DNA of 64,000 nucleotides from Oscillatoria acuminata PCC 6304 (GTDB lineage Bacteria > Cyanobacteriota > Cyanobacteriia > Cyanobacteriales > Laspinemataceae), in assembly GCF_000317105.1 (NCBI RefSeq), contig NC_019693.1:868001-932000 (forward strand), given 5' to 3'. Under the pieces are notes generated by a model that did no database searches, was not told the origin of the DNA, and worked only from the letters and a program-made list of their open reading frames with translations. Position 1 is the first letter of the stretch; each line of letters opens with the position of its first letter. Below, in pieces: positions 45,443-53,424 of this stretch. The translations under genes and the position numbers were made by a program.

Positions 45443-46252
45443 TTAAGACGGCAACCCCGGACGAGGGAGCCCCAGATGATTGGATGACGAGTGCAAGGAA
45501 TTGGTTTGGAGAACGCTGACGTAAGACATATTGGGATGATTGTGGGATTGAGCAGGAGGGCGATCGGGCGGGCGCATTCCTACCAAATTGTCCTGGTACA
45601 GCCCGATCGCACCATCGAGCTTCGCCTGAGCCAAATTAGCCCCGGTCAAATCAGCACCCGTGAGATTCGCACCATTGAGGTTGGCATTTAATAAATTAGC
45701 GTTTCTCAAATTCACCCCAGAGAGATTCGTATCACTCAGGTCCGCTTCCACTAACCGGGCATTACTCAAGTCTGCATTGGATAAATTTGCATTCCGAATT
45801 TGAGCATGGCCCAGATTGGCCCCGGAGAGGTTAATCCCATTCATCTGAGTGCTATTAAGATTTGCACCAATTAAATTCGCCCCTTCGAGAGAAGCCCCAC
45901 TGAGATTGGCTTCTTCTAGGTTGGTATTGACTAAATTGGCAAAGACTAAATCGGCACCGCCCAGTTGGGCGTGATTTAGCTTGGCATCGAGGAAGTTGAC
46001 GCCTTTAGCGTCAACCCCACTCAGGTCGCTACTAATCAGGTCAGCGGCCACGAAATTGGCAAAACTGAGTTCGGCTCCACTTAAGTTGGCATTACTCAGA
46101 TTCGTGCCATTGAGGTTGGCAAACATCAACTTAGCACCGCTCAAGTCAGCACCACTGAGATTGAGCCGAGTTAAGTGGGCATCTCGGAGGTCGCCACCTT
46201 GACATTGTTTCGTGGCCAACAAGCGTTTGATGTGGGCGTTATTTGCAGACAT
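45443..46252 (-). CDS. Pentapeptide-repeat protein
   Basis: 269 residues. After the opening MSANNAHIKRLLATKQCQGG, residues about 22-225 are nearly uninterrupted A(D/N)LxX pentapeptides (for example LNLSGADLSGAKLMFANLNG), which form a right-handed quadrilateral beta-helix. The tail (about 226-269) is proline- and histidine-rich and not repetitive (PPDRPPAQSHNHPNMSYV). No signal peptide or membrane helix is present. Cyanobacteria have many such proteins, some of them in thylakoids or linked to heterocyst glycolipids, and no activity can be given here. It converges on patX, which may be accidental. Confidence 0.88.
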   Translation of the reverse strand: MSANNAHIKRLLATKQCQGGDLRDAHLTRLNLSGADLSGAKLMFANLNGTNLSNANLSGAELSFANFVAADLISSDLSGVDAKGVNFLDAKLNHAQLGGADLVFANLVNTNLEEANLSGASLEGANLIGANLNSTQMNGINLSGANLGHAQIRNANLSNADLSNARLVEADLSDTNLSGVNLRNANLLNANLNGANLTGADLTGANLAQAKLDGAIGLYQDNLVGMRPPDRPPAQSHNHPNMSYVSVLQTNSLHSSSNHLGLPRPGLPS

Positions 46253-46876
46253 ATTTCTTCCTGTTGATGGTAATCCCTAAAACTCTTGAATACTGATGTT
46301 AGGGCCGATAATATTTCGTGAGAATGACAAGGGAATAAATCCCCAGGCTAAGACCCCAAAAACCACTGTTACTTACACCAAAATTTCGTAGGTTTCAGGA
46401 AAATCGAGCTTCGTTAAATTTAAACCAGCACAGGGCCTGAAACGATTGATTTTAGGCTGTTTCAGATAGCTAACAATTGGGGCCTTCGATAAGAAAAAGC
46501 TGATTTTCTGGCGAGTAAAAATTTTTCCGATTCTCCTCAATTTTTCCTTTTCAAAGGAAAAAAATACCCCATTTGGTGTTTGCTTTGTAGCTGGATCAGG
46601 TAAAGCACTCCGTAATTTTATGCAAGGAAAATGGGCAAAAATAGAGCAAAGAAACCTCCCCTCACTTCGGCGACTGCCAGCGGGTTGAGGCTTGATAGTG
46701 GTATTTTTTGGTAAATAAAGAACAAGGGGAAAAGATTGGGTTGGCCCCAGTTGTCCAGATTGAGGGGGCTCAAAACGCAGAAAAATCCCCCTAGCCCAAA
46801 GACTAGGAGGAAACCAGGGTGCAACTGAGAGATCTCTTCGGCTCAATTGCACCTGGATCCGGAATGGAGACAGTCT

Positions 46877-46955
46877 GTAAAAACCCACACCCTGTTCGCG
46901 GAGCGTTCCGCAGGAAAGGGTGGGGCTATACGGACAAAGCCTGCCGAAGCTGGCT
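46877..46955 (-). repeat. Dispersed hairpin element with a 21-bp palindromic insertion
   Basis: Same unit as 9120-9179 (GTAAAAACCCACACCCTG ... AAGGGTGGGGCTATACGGAC) but with an extra 21 bp (about 46895-46915) containing the palindrome GCGGAGCGTTCCGC between the two halves of the CACCCT hairpin. The right part, after AAGCCTGCC, has diverged. Confidence 0.7.
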
Positions 46956-47547
46956 ACCCAGCCGGTCGGGTATCGGGTTTTGAACAGGCGATCAGCGATC
47001 GCCTGTAACCATGCCAACAGCGTCGAAAGCACCGATGAATTGATTGCTCCATCATCGGTATGGCCGATCGCGTTCAGATTTTGCACAATAAACGGAATCA
47101 TCAGCATTGGCTTGATAAATTCTGCCCCAACTCTCAACCTATTTGTGCAAATGCCACCCCGAGGCAATCGCGCCCACATCTATATCGATGCGTTAGGGAA
47201 CTCGCCTTGATAGTTTTCTATCTCAGTCCTGGGTGCTGGAACTCAAGACTTGTCATGGTGCTTGAAATGAGTCTCTCCACACTAAATTCCATTGGGAGAT
47301 TTAGGACCCGCCTAAAAAATCCTACTCCGAATCAAACTTGTGCCCAGATTCCTCAAAAATTTGGCTCTACAGAGAGAAGAAAATCAAAACCCAGAGAGGG
47401 TTGCCCTCTGACGTGAGCTAAATCTCCTTGGTTGTTTTTTGTAGATGCGTCTAATGTCTTCCCTGTGCCATCCGCGCAGGACAGTTACCCAGTCCGTGAC
47501 CTGCGGGTGTAGATGTAGGCACTCATCACGATGGAGATCGCGACAGT

Positions 47548-47793
47548 TTGATGATTGTACTGATGAGAATGCACGCTAAAGACACAAGATACCCCAATCC
47601 CGAGGTGCTGTCAAGGGGGGTACATGGGGGACATCTCCAGGCTCAGTGCGATCGCTCACCTCAAAAACCGGCTTCGGGATCACTGCGTCGATGGCAGATT
47701 CTTGAGGCACAGCAGGATAGGCTAGGTCTATTTTTCACCCTTTCCCGGATGCATACTCTGCGGGCTGGAAATAACGAATTGGATGCACCCTGA
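47548..47793 (+). CDS. Doubtful 81-codon gene ending before a terminator
   Basis: The frame starts TTG-ATG and ends LDAP at TGA 47791-47793, nine bases before a strong terminator, which is the only support. It has no recognisable domain (LFFTLSRMHTLRAGNNELDA near the end). The frame stays open upstream to about 47500. It could be a real small gene, a pseudogene end, or chance. Confidence 0.22.
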   Translation: MMIVLMRMHAKDTRYPNPEVLSRGVHGGHLQAQCDRSPQKPASGSLRRWQILEAQQDRLGLFFTLSRMHTLRAGNNELDAP

Positions 47794-47802
47794 TTGAGAG
47801 TC

Positions 47803-47832
47803 CCCCTGGCTAGAAGCTAGGGGATTTTTTTT
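47803..47832 (+). terminator. Strong rho-independent terminator, twin 1
   Basis: CCCCTGGCT (47803-47811) pairs with AGCTAGGGG (47815-47823), one G-U wobble, loop AGA, then eight T. It is preceded by ATGCACCCTGATTGA, the same word as before twin 2. Confidence 0.85.
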
Positions 47833-48074
47833 CGCCTCCGAGTCGTCCAATCCCGGATGAGATTTTTCCCTGTAAAAAGCTGAGAAAAAACGACGGGTTA
47901 AGGTCGATCGCTGATTTTTTGCTGGGTTTTTTCGCAGAATAGTCAATCCAGTTTTCAGGCGATCGCCTTCGCTTCAGCCGACGACTTCCCGCCCTCAAAA
48001 AAAACTTGCAATATTTTCCGGATAAACCCCCCAGAACTAGAACTTAATAATATAGATGCACCCTGATTGACGAA

Positions 48075-48106
48075 CCCTCTAGCTTCGGCTAGGGGGGTTT
48101 TTTTTT
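48075..48106 (+). terminator. Strong rho-independent terminator, twin 2
   Basis: CCCTCTAGC (48075-48083) with GCTAGGGGG (48088-48096) around the very stable tetraloop TTCG, followed by nine T. The preceding 15 bases, ATGCACCCTGATTGA, are identical to those before twin 1 at 47782. Confidence 0.85.
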
Positions 48107-48253
48107 CTCAACTCAATCCGCCATTCAGAGGCAATCTCTTCGGTGGCTTTCCCGACAGAGACCAAGGGTGCGATCGCCCTTGATCCTCTCCCGTCCAGTC
48201 CTCAATTGCACTCGGGTTTCCCTGTTCTCCCTTCCCAGAACAACCCCTTCATA

Positions 48254-48426
48254 AGGAAATTCCAAAAAATAAAATCTCCAAAACGTTCGTAGTGATTGAT
48301 CAACGGAGTAGCCCCGTCAATGTAGGGGCGCAATGCTTGCGCCCAAAAGAGGGCGCAAGCATTGCGCCCCTACAGATACCTTCCTTTCCGTTGAACGTTT
48401 GGAGGATTTATATTTTGCCATCCCCT
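48254..48426 (+). mobile_element. MITE-like element, family A
   Basis: About 173 bp, flanked by TA on both sides (48252-48253 and 48427-48428). Ends are imperfect inverted repeats (AGGAAATTCCAAAAAATAAA and the reverse complement of TTTATATTTTGCCATCCCCT). The centre has GTAGGGGCGCAATGCTTGCG then its complement. It matches 50808-50983 and the outer part of 9071-9365. Confidence 0.75.
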
Positions 48427-48584
48427 TACAAGACTCGACCCAAGTCGCTTCACTATAGACAGCACAGAATCAATCTTCCAGTTAAAAGGGACTATTTTTT
48501 TTCCTCAAAAACTTATTACTATCTTGTGATAAGATAAAGAATTGGCTGTTATGACATAGCTCAGACGAATTCGTTCTGAAAAAA

Positions 48585-48615
48585 CCTCCTTTTTTACATA
48601 AAAAGGAGGAGTTTT
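48585..48615 (+). promoter_or_regulatory. Terminator-like hairpin ahead of argZ/agrE
   Basis: CCTCCTTTTT (48585-48594) pairs with AAAAGGAGG and the A before it (48600-48609), loop TACAT, followed by AGTTTTG. It lies 68 nt before the ATG of the arginine dihydrolase gene. The T-run is short, so it may be a weak terminator or an attenuator in the leader. Confidence 0.5.
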
Positions 48616-48682
48616 GTCTTGCTGCTACAGAAATCACTGAATCCCAAATCTGTAACATTACTTACCGAATATAGCGCAAATT

Positions 48683-50788
48683 ATGAATTCTGAGACTCGG
48701 ATCCTGATGTGTCCCCCCAACCATTACGACGTGGATTATGTGATTAATCCCTGGATGGAGGGCAACATCCACAAATCTTCTCGCGATCGCGCCACGGAGC
48801 AATGGCACAAACTCTTCCACATCATCAAAGAGCACGCCCTCGTTGAACTCGTCGATCCCCAACCCGGTTGGCCCGATATGGTTTTTACCGCCAACGCCGG
48901 ATTAGTTCTGGGTAAAAAAGTCGTCCTCAGTCGCTTCTTCCACAAAGAACGCCAAGGGGAAGAACCCTATTTCAAACAATGGTTTGAAGCCCAAGGATAC
49001 ACCGTCTACGAACTCCCGAAAGACTTACCCTTTGAAGGGGCTGGAGATGCACTGCTCGATCGCGAAGGACGTTGGCTATGGGCAGGATACGGTTTCCGTT
49101 CTGAACTTGACTCCCACTCCTATATTGCCAAATGGTTAGATATCCAAGTCATCTCTCTGCAATTAGCCGATGAACGGTTCTATCACCTGGATACCTGCTT
49201 CTGTCCCCTCAATCGCGGCTACTTACTATATTATCCTCCAGCTTTTGACTTCTACTCCAACCGCATCATCGAAATGCGCGTTCCCCCAGAAAAACGGATT
49301 GCCATTGGAGAAGCAGACGCCGTAAACTTTGCCTGCAATGCGGTCAATGTTGACGACAAAGTAATCATGAACAAGGTCAGCGATGACCTGAAACAACGTC
49401 TCAAAGCGGTCGGATTTGAGGTGTTTGAAACCACCCTCAGCGAATTCCTCAAAGCCGGTGGTGCAGCCAAATGTCTGACCCTGCGAACCACCGAACCTGT
49501 GATGGAGGATGTCCATGCCAACGAACCCGTCGAAAGTCGGACGATTCGTTTAGAAGGACATCTGTTGGATACCGGATTAATCAACCGGGCCCTGGATACT
49601 ATCGTCGAAGGCGGTGGCAGTTTCCAAGTCTTGAATTTTAACTTGGGAGAGCAACGGCAGAGTACCTCTACGGCAGAGGTGAAAGTTTCCGCGCCTTCTC
49701 ATGGCGTCATGGAAGAGATTTTAGCTCAGTTGATTGACTTGGGTGCCGTAGACTTGCCGCAAGATGAGCGGGATGCCAAACTCGAACCTGTCCTACAAAA
49801 AGGGGTGGCTCCGGATGATTTCTATGTCACCACAATTTATCCCACGGAAGTGCGGATCAAGGGGGAATGGGTCCGGATACTCAATCATCGCATGGATGGC
49901 GCGATCGCCGTGGTGCAAACCCCTCAAGGGCCAGTGGCTCGATGCAAGCTCCTGCGCGATTTGGAACTGGGTGAGTCAGTAGTGGTAGATGTAGCTGGAA
50001 TCCGCACGGTTCGGAAGACGGGAGCCCGGGAACAACGCAACAACCAGGAATTCAGCTTTATGTCTTCCGGGGTCTCCAGCGAGCGCCGGGTGGAATTGGT
50101 GGTGGAACAAGTCGCCTGGGAATTGCGGCAAATTCGCGATCGCGGCGGTAAGGTGGTGGTGACGGCAGGACCCGTGGTAATTCATACCGGCGGCGGCGAA
50201 CACCTGACCCGATTAATTCGAGAAGGATATGTGCAGGGATTGCTCGGTGGTAATGCGATCGCCGTTCACGATATGGAACAAGCGTTCATGGGAACATCCC
50301 TCGGAGTAGACATGAAGCGCGGCGTCGCCGTCCGAGGCGGACATCGGCACCACCTGAAAACCATTAATACCATTCGCCGCTATGGAAGTATTGCCAAAGC
50401 CGTGGAACAAGGTGCGCTCCAAAGCGGGATATTTTATGAATGTGTGAAACACAATGTACCCTTTGCCTTGGCCGGTTCGATCCGAGATGATGGACCCTTG
50501 CCCGATACTCAAATGGATTTAATTAAGGCCCAGGAAGAGTATGCGAAGCTGCTGGAAGGGTCAGAGATGATTTTGATGTTATCCACCATGTTGCACTCGA
50601 TTGGGGTTGGCAATATGACACCTTCTGGGGTGAAGATGGTCTGTGTGGATATTAATCCCGCAGTGGTTACCAAACTCAGCGATCGCGGTTCCGTTGAATC
50701 CACGGGAGTGGTTACCGATGTCGGCCTATTTCTGAGCTTGTTAACCAAGCATTTAGACCTGTTGACCTCTCCCTATCATGCAGCCTAA
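48683..50788 (+). CDS. argZ: Arginine dihydrolase ArgZ/AgrE, bifunctional with ornithine cyclodeaminase-type domain
   Basis: 701 residues, the full length of ArgZ of Synechocystis and AgrE of Anabaena. The N-terminal domain (about 1-280) is a guanidine-group modifying enzyme with MCPPNHYDVDYVINPWMEGN, DMVFTANAGLVLGKKVVLSR, LPFEGAGDALLD and the catalytic cysteine C264 in GGAAKCLTLRT. It turns arginine into ornithine, CO2 and two ammonia. The C-terminal part (about 285-700, TIGR00300-type) belongs to the LOR/SDH or ornithine cyclodeaminase group and in AgrE makes proline from ornithine; it has VVVTAGPVVIHTGGGEHLTR and LQSGIFYECVKHNVPF. Together the protein feeds the ornithine-ammonia cycle and proline, using arginine from cyanophycin. 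All key residues are present. A hairpin lies in the leader and a terminator at 51029 after the gene. Confidence 0.95.
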   Translation: MNSETRILMCPPNHYDVDYVINPWMEGNIHKSSRDRATEQWHKLFHIIKEHALVELVDPQPGWPDMVFTANAGLVLGKKVVLSRFFHKERQGEEPYFKQWFEAQGYTVYELPKDLPFEGAGDALLDREGRWLWAGYGFRSELDSHSYIAKWLDIQVISLQLADERFYHLDTCFCPLNRGYLLYYPPAFDFYSNRIIEMRVPPEKRIAIGEADAVNFACNAVNVDDKVIMNKVSDDLKQRLKAVGFEVFETTLSEFLKAGGAAKCLTLRTTEPVMEDVHANEPVESRTIRLEGHLLDTGLINRALDTIVEGGGSFQVLNFNLGEQRQSTSTAEVKVSAPSHGVMEEILAQLIDLGAVDLPQDERDAKLEPVLQKGVAPDDFYVTTIYPTEVRIKGEWVRILNHRMDGAIAVVQTPQGPVARCKLLRDLELGESVVVDVAGIRTVRKTGAREQRNNQEFSFMSSGVSSERRVELVVEQVAWELRQIRDRGGKVVVTAGPVVIHTGGGEHLTRLIREGYVQGLLGGNAIAVHDMEQAFMGTSLGVDMKRGVAVRGGHRHHLKTINTIRRYGSIAKAVEQGALQSGIFYECVKHNVPFALAGSIRDDGPLPDTQMDLIKAQEEYAKLLEGSEMILMLSTMLHSIGVGNMTPSGVKMVCVDINPAVVTKLSDRGSVESTGVVTDVGLFLSLLTKHLDLLTSPYHAA

Positions 50789-50807
50789 CTGTTGAAACCC
50801 AGGGGTA

Positions 50808-50983
50808 AGGGAACTCCAAAAAATAAAATCTCCAAAACGTTCGTTCGTAGTGAGGGATCAACGGAGTAGCCCCGTTTCTTGTAGGGGCGCAATGCGCAGG
50901 CCCCAGGGGGCGCAAGCATTGCGCCCCTACACATACCTTCCTTTCAGTTGAATGGTTGGATGATTTATATTTTGCAATCCCCT
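50808..50983 (+). mobile_element. MITE-like element, family A, uninterrupted copy
   Basis: About 176 bp. It reads AGGGAACTCCAAAAAATAAA at one end and ATTTTGCAATCCCCT at the other, with GTAGGGGCGC and GCGCCCCTAC in the centre. It holds the empty site GGATGATTTATA where the copy at 9071-9365 carries the 118-bp insert. It lies 20 bp downstream of the argZ/agrE stop codon. Confidence 0.8.
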
Positions 50984-51028
50984 AAGAAGGCGGTTAAACG
51001 TTTCAGTCTCTAATCTTTAATTTCCCCG

Positions 51029-51060
51029 ACCTCCCCTTATTTTAGGGGGAGGTTTATTTT
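51029..51060 (+). terminator. Rho-independent terminator after argZ/agrE
   Basis: ACCTCCCC (51029-51036) pairs with GGGGAGGT (51046-51053), followed by TTATTTTT. The MITE-like element lies between it and the gene, so this is either the original terminator pushed away or a separate one. Confidence 0.75.
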
Positions 51061-51066
51061 TGCCAG

Positions 51067-51134
51067 ACTTACGCATTTGGGGTTTGCCCTCCCCATTTGG
51101 GTTTATGGGTTTAGAGGTTATCGATTGCGTAAGT
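51067..51134. repeat. Short element with ACTTACGCA inverted ends
   Basis: 68 bp between ACTTACGCA (51067-51075) and TGCGTAAGT (51126-51134). The interior has TTTGGGGTTTGCCCTCCCC with partial internal complementarity. The same ends, ACTTACG..., bound the element at 60128-60208. Confidence 0.6.
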
Positions 51135-51896
51135 TCTGTTTGGGATAAAGAACTCTGAGGTCCCAGGGCATGGGGGACTCTCTTCCGTTCCTTGTCCCGG
51201 GTTTGGTGAGGATGGGATGCCCCCGAAACAGGGCGATCGCAACCAGTTCTGAAAACGGCATAATCTGAGGCAGTCGCCTTCTTTTCCTTGACACCACAGG
51301 GCTTTGTCGTCACAACCGGGGGTTGGAATCCCCAGGTTGCAACCTCTTAACATCCCCTTTCGTCTATGACGATTAACAAACCGTCCCTAGCAATAGAGGG
51401 AGTCACGATAGGGGTGTTTATGATCAAAAGCATAACCGACAAGGGAAATCGCTCAGGGTCCGTTTACTCTTGAGAGCAGTTTGTCAATTTAAAGACAGTT
51501 ACCCTCTCCGGTTTTAGCGTAAATAGAGGTCAGGTTTTTTAAGAATTGCAACGAATTCTGACTCAATTTACGATTGGGTTGGAACTCAAGGGCATTCTTG
51601 AGATAGGGATGATTTTAGGAAAAAGTTGCTGGTGAACCTTTCCTAAAGCAAAAAATTGACATCTACCCCCTGGCGATCGGCGCTTGTTTCACCAGAATTT
51701 TGGGAACGGGTTAAGGTCTCCTTGACCTGATCACGGGTTGAAAATGACCCGAATCCAAATCCAGTTTTCCCTCAATTGTTCTGATTGAACCGGGGAACTC
51801 CCGTTCAATCCTCGTTACACTCTTCTTTTTTATGTGCATGAAACTGAATTTATTTTTCGACAGGTCTGAAGTAAATTATTACCAGGAGTGGTACCA
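51135..51896. other. 762-bp intergenic region before the DUF4258-like gene
   Basis: No gene is seen. One hairpin is clear: CAACC (51313-51317) and GGTTG (51335-51339) outside GGGG and CCCC. The rest is AT- and HIP1-bearing DNA without evident repeats, and the promoter of the 51897 gene must lie in its right half. Confidence 0.45.
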
Positions 51897-52265
51897 ATGG
51901 ATGCGAACAGAAAGCTCACCGCTATGATTGAAGGGGATTCCAATATCGAAGCGATCGGTTTATTGGGTGCGGTACATCGCCGCAAAGACCTCAATCATTT
52001 AGAACGCAGACAACAGCAACGTGCTATCAGTAATGCTATGATTACCGTGGCTTTAACTTACGGCAAAAAGACATTCAGCCGAGGCGCGTTGGTTTATACC
52101 CTGAACGATCGCAGCTTGGAAAGATCCCCTTATGCGAAGTTCATTGACGTTCTCCGGGGTCTGCGAGTCGTCTGTCTAATCGGCCCCCCGGATCCGAAAA
52201 TTCTCACCGCCTACTGGCACGTAGAAACCAAACGTAGAGCAAGTAAATCTCGTTGTTACAATTAA
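51897..52265 (+). CDS. DUF4258-like small protein, unknown function
   Basis: 122 residues. AGGAG at 51884-51888 is placed 8 nt before the ATG at 51897, which decides this start over the GTG at 51888. The body reads LERRQQQRAISNAMITVALT, then FSRGALVYTLNDRSLE and LRGLRVVCLIGPPDPKILTA, which resembles DUF4258 proteins, a small RelE-like or ribonuclease-like fold often found in toxin systems, prophages or islands. Catalytic residues are not defined for this family. No antitoxin-like partner is adjacent, so a toxin role is not supported. The C-terminus is basic (ETKRRASKSRCYN). Confidence 0.6.
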   Translation: MDANRKLTAMIEGDSNIEAIGLLGAVHRRKDLNHLERRQQQRAISNAMITVALTYGKKTFSRGALVYTLNDRSLERSPYAKFIDVLRGLRVVCLIGPPDPKILTAYWHVETKRRASKSRCYN

Positions 52266-52315
52266 ACAATACTGGTAAAAATAAAGCGTGACTCTTGTGC
52301 TAATTCCTCACAATG

Positions 52316-52547
52316 GTCACGCTTTATGATTGATAGGCCCTTCAGATGTCACTTATATCATATTTACTTAAGCGCCCACACTGACCTAACCCCCCAACCC
52401 CCTTCCCTGCAAGGGAAGGGGGAGAACATGAGTCACGCTTTATGATTGATACGCCCTTCAGATGTCACTTATATCATATTTACTTAAGCGCCCACACTGA
52501 CCTAACCCCCCAACCCCCTTCCCTGCAAGGGAAGGGGGAGAAGAGGA
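52316..52547. repeat. Tandem duplication of a 116-bp repeat unit
   Basis: Two units, 52316-52431 and 52432-about 52542, differ at one base that I can see. Each has TCACGCTTTATGATTGATA, a middle TTATATCATATTTACTTAAG, and a C/G hairpin TTCCCTGCAAGGGAA inside CCCCCAACCCC. The sequence up to 52576 (GGTTAATCC, GACTTGATATT) matches the copy at 31806-31925 in reverse orientation. Confidence 0.85.
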
Positions 52548-52571
52548 TAGGTTAATCCAACGGACTTGATA

Positions 52572-53273
52572 TTAGACTGAATTCCACCGGCGATCGAGAG
52601 TGTCTCGCAGGTCAAAAAAATCATGCCACTGCAAATAGGGTTTTTGGCAGTCGGTGAGATAGGTAGCAAGGCGATCGCGCGCGAACACCACCTGCGCCTG
52701 CATCCCCAAATTCAAATCCGTCACCGAATCCCCGATCGCCACGGTTTCCCCTGCCGAATACCGCCTCATCACCTCAACCTTATTCACCAATTCCGTCCCC
52801 GCTTCAAACTCGGAATGCACCCGCAGATACTCGGCACCGAGATCCACTTCTATGGCATGAATCGCCAAAACCCGGTGTTTCAAAGGACCTAACACCGTCT
52901 CCACCATCCCCCGCAACCCCCCAGAAACAATGGCGATCGGTACCCCCTGTTGTTCCAAAAAGTCCAAAAACTCCACAAACCCCAGTCGCATCGGTTCCCC
53001 CTCCATAAACGCTAAAATCTCTGGATATTGGGCTGTGGGAATCGATTCCAGGGTCTGTCGCACCCCCTCCCGCAGAGTTAAGCGCAACCCATAGATTTCC
53101 GGCAGCAGTTTTTGCGCCAGGGTAGGAGTGAACTCCTGCATCATCTTCACAAATGTATCTTCCGTGGTAATGGTCCCATCAAAATCACACAAGACAATTC
53201 GTTCAAAGGAATCGGGGTTCACAGTTTTTTTGCTCAGGATTGAGTAGAAGTCATCAAAAACAACAGATTTCAC
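52572..53273 (-). CDS. mtnX: MtnX-like HAD-IB phosphatase
   Basis: 233 residues. The HAD motifs are VLCDFDGTITTEDTFVKMM (nucleophile and acid aspartates), AIVSGGLRGMVETVLGP (motif II serine), then the lysine region LVNKVEVMRRY, and VAIGDSVTDLNLGMQA (motif IV aspartates). The cap is helical and the size fits 2-hydroxy-3-keto-5-methylthiopentenyl-1-phosphate phosphatase of the methionine salvage pathway, although other HAD-IB phosphatases look similar. It acts in the cytosol. No other salvage gene (mtnA, mtnB, mtnW) is in the window, so the assignment rests on the sequence alone. It is divergent from the PAS kinase gene, and the start is preceded by a 150-bp shared region. Confidence 0.75.
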   Translation of the reverse strand: MKSVVFDDFYSILSKKTVNPDSFERIVLCDFDGTITTEDTFVKMMQEFTPTLAQKLLPEIYGLRLTLREGVRQTLESIPTAQYPEILAFMEGEPMRLGFVEFLDFLEQQGVPIAIVSGGLRGMVETVLGPLKHRVLAIHAIEVDLGAEYLRVHSEFEAGTELVNKVEVMRRYSAGETVAIGDSVTDLNLGMQAQVVFARDRLATYLTDCQKPYLQWHDFFDLRDTLDRRWNSV

Positions 53274-53373
53274 AGCCCAGGCCGCCAGAGGTGTCAGGCT
53301 AAGAATATTAAGAGGCGATCGCCCTTGTCAAGAGGATCTCTCCCAGCTAAGTTCTGAGTCTTCTCATTGTGGG

Positions 53374-53379
53374 TATAAT
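53374..53379 (+). promoter_or_regulatory. Putative -10 box for the PAS kinase gene
   Basis: TATAAT in TGTGGGTATAATTTGAAC, about 46 nt before the TTG start at 53425. The sequence 17 bp upstream has no good -35 box. Confidence 0.4.
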
Positions 53380-53424
53380 TTGAACAGCCCGCCCTTTTAA
53401 TCGGGGGATTGTCAACGTTCGGCC

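Larger units (their letters stand above)
46253..48682. other. 2.4-kb gene-poor region with repeats and terminators
   Basis: No gene with family support is seen. A minus-strand frame at 46373-47179 has no domain and crosses a repeat, so I leave it out. Features are the hairpin repeat at 46877, a possible short gene end at 47548-47793, two similar terminators at 47803 and 48075, a family A MITE-like element at 48254, and a hairpin at 48585 before the arginine dihydrolase gene. An AGAGGGttGCCCTCT hairpin lies near 47395. This looks like a decayed gene region. Confidence 0.5.

Noticed and set aside
46373-47179. A 268-codon open frame on the minus strand
   Set aside because: It has no recognisable domain, its middle runs through the dispersed hairpin repeat at 46877-46955, and the peptide is rich in Pro, Arg and Ser in the manner of non-coding translation.
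47440-47620. A GC-rich block with GTAGGCACTCATCACG that looked like a riboswitch or a Yfr1-like small RNA
   Set aside because: The core differs from the ACTCCTCACAC motif of Yfr1 and no conserved riboswitch core could be matched.
51897-52265. The DUF4258-like gene as one half of a toxin-antitoxin pair
   Set aside because: No small antitoxin-like gene lies next to it on either side; the flanks are a 762-bp empty region and a tandem repeat.
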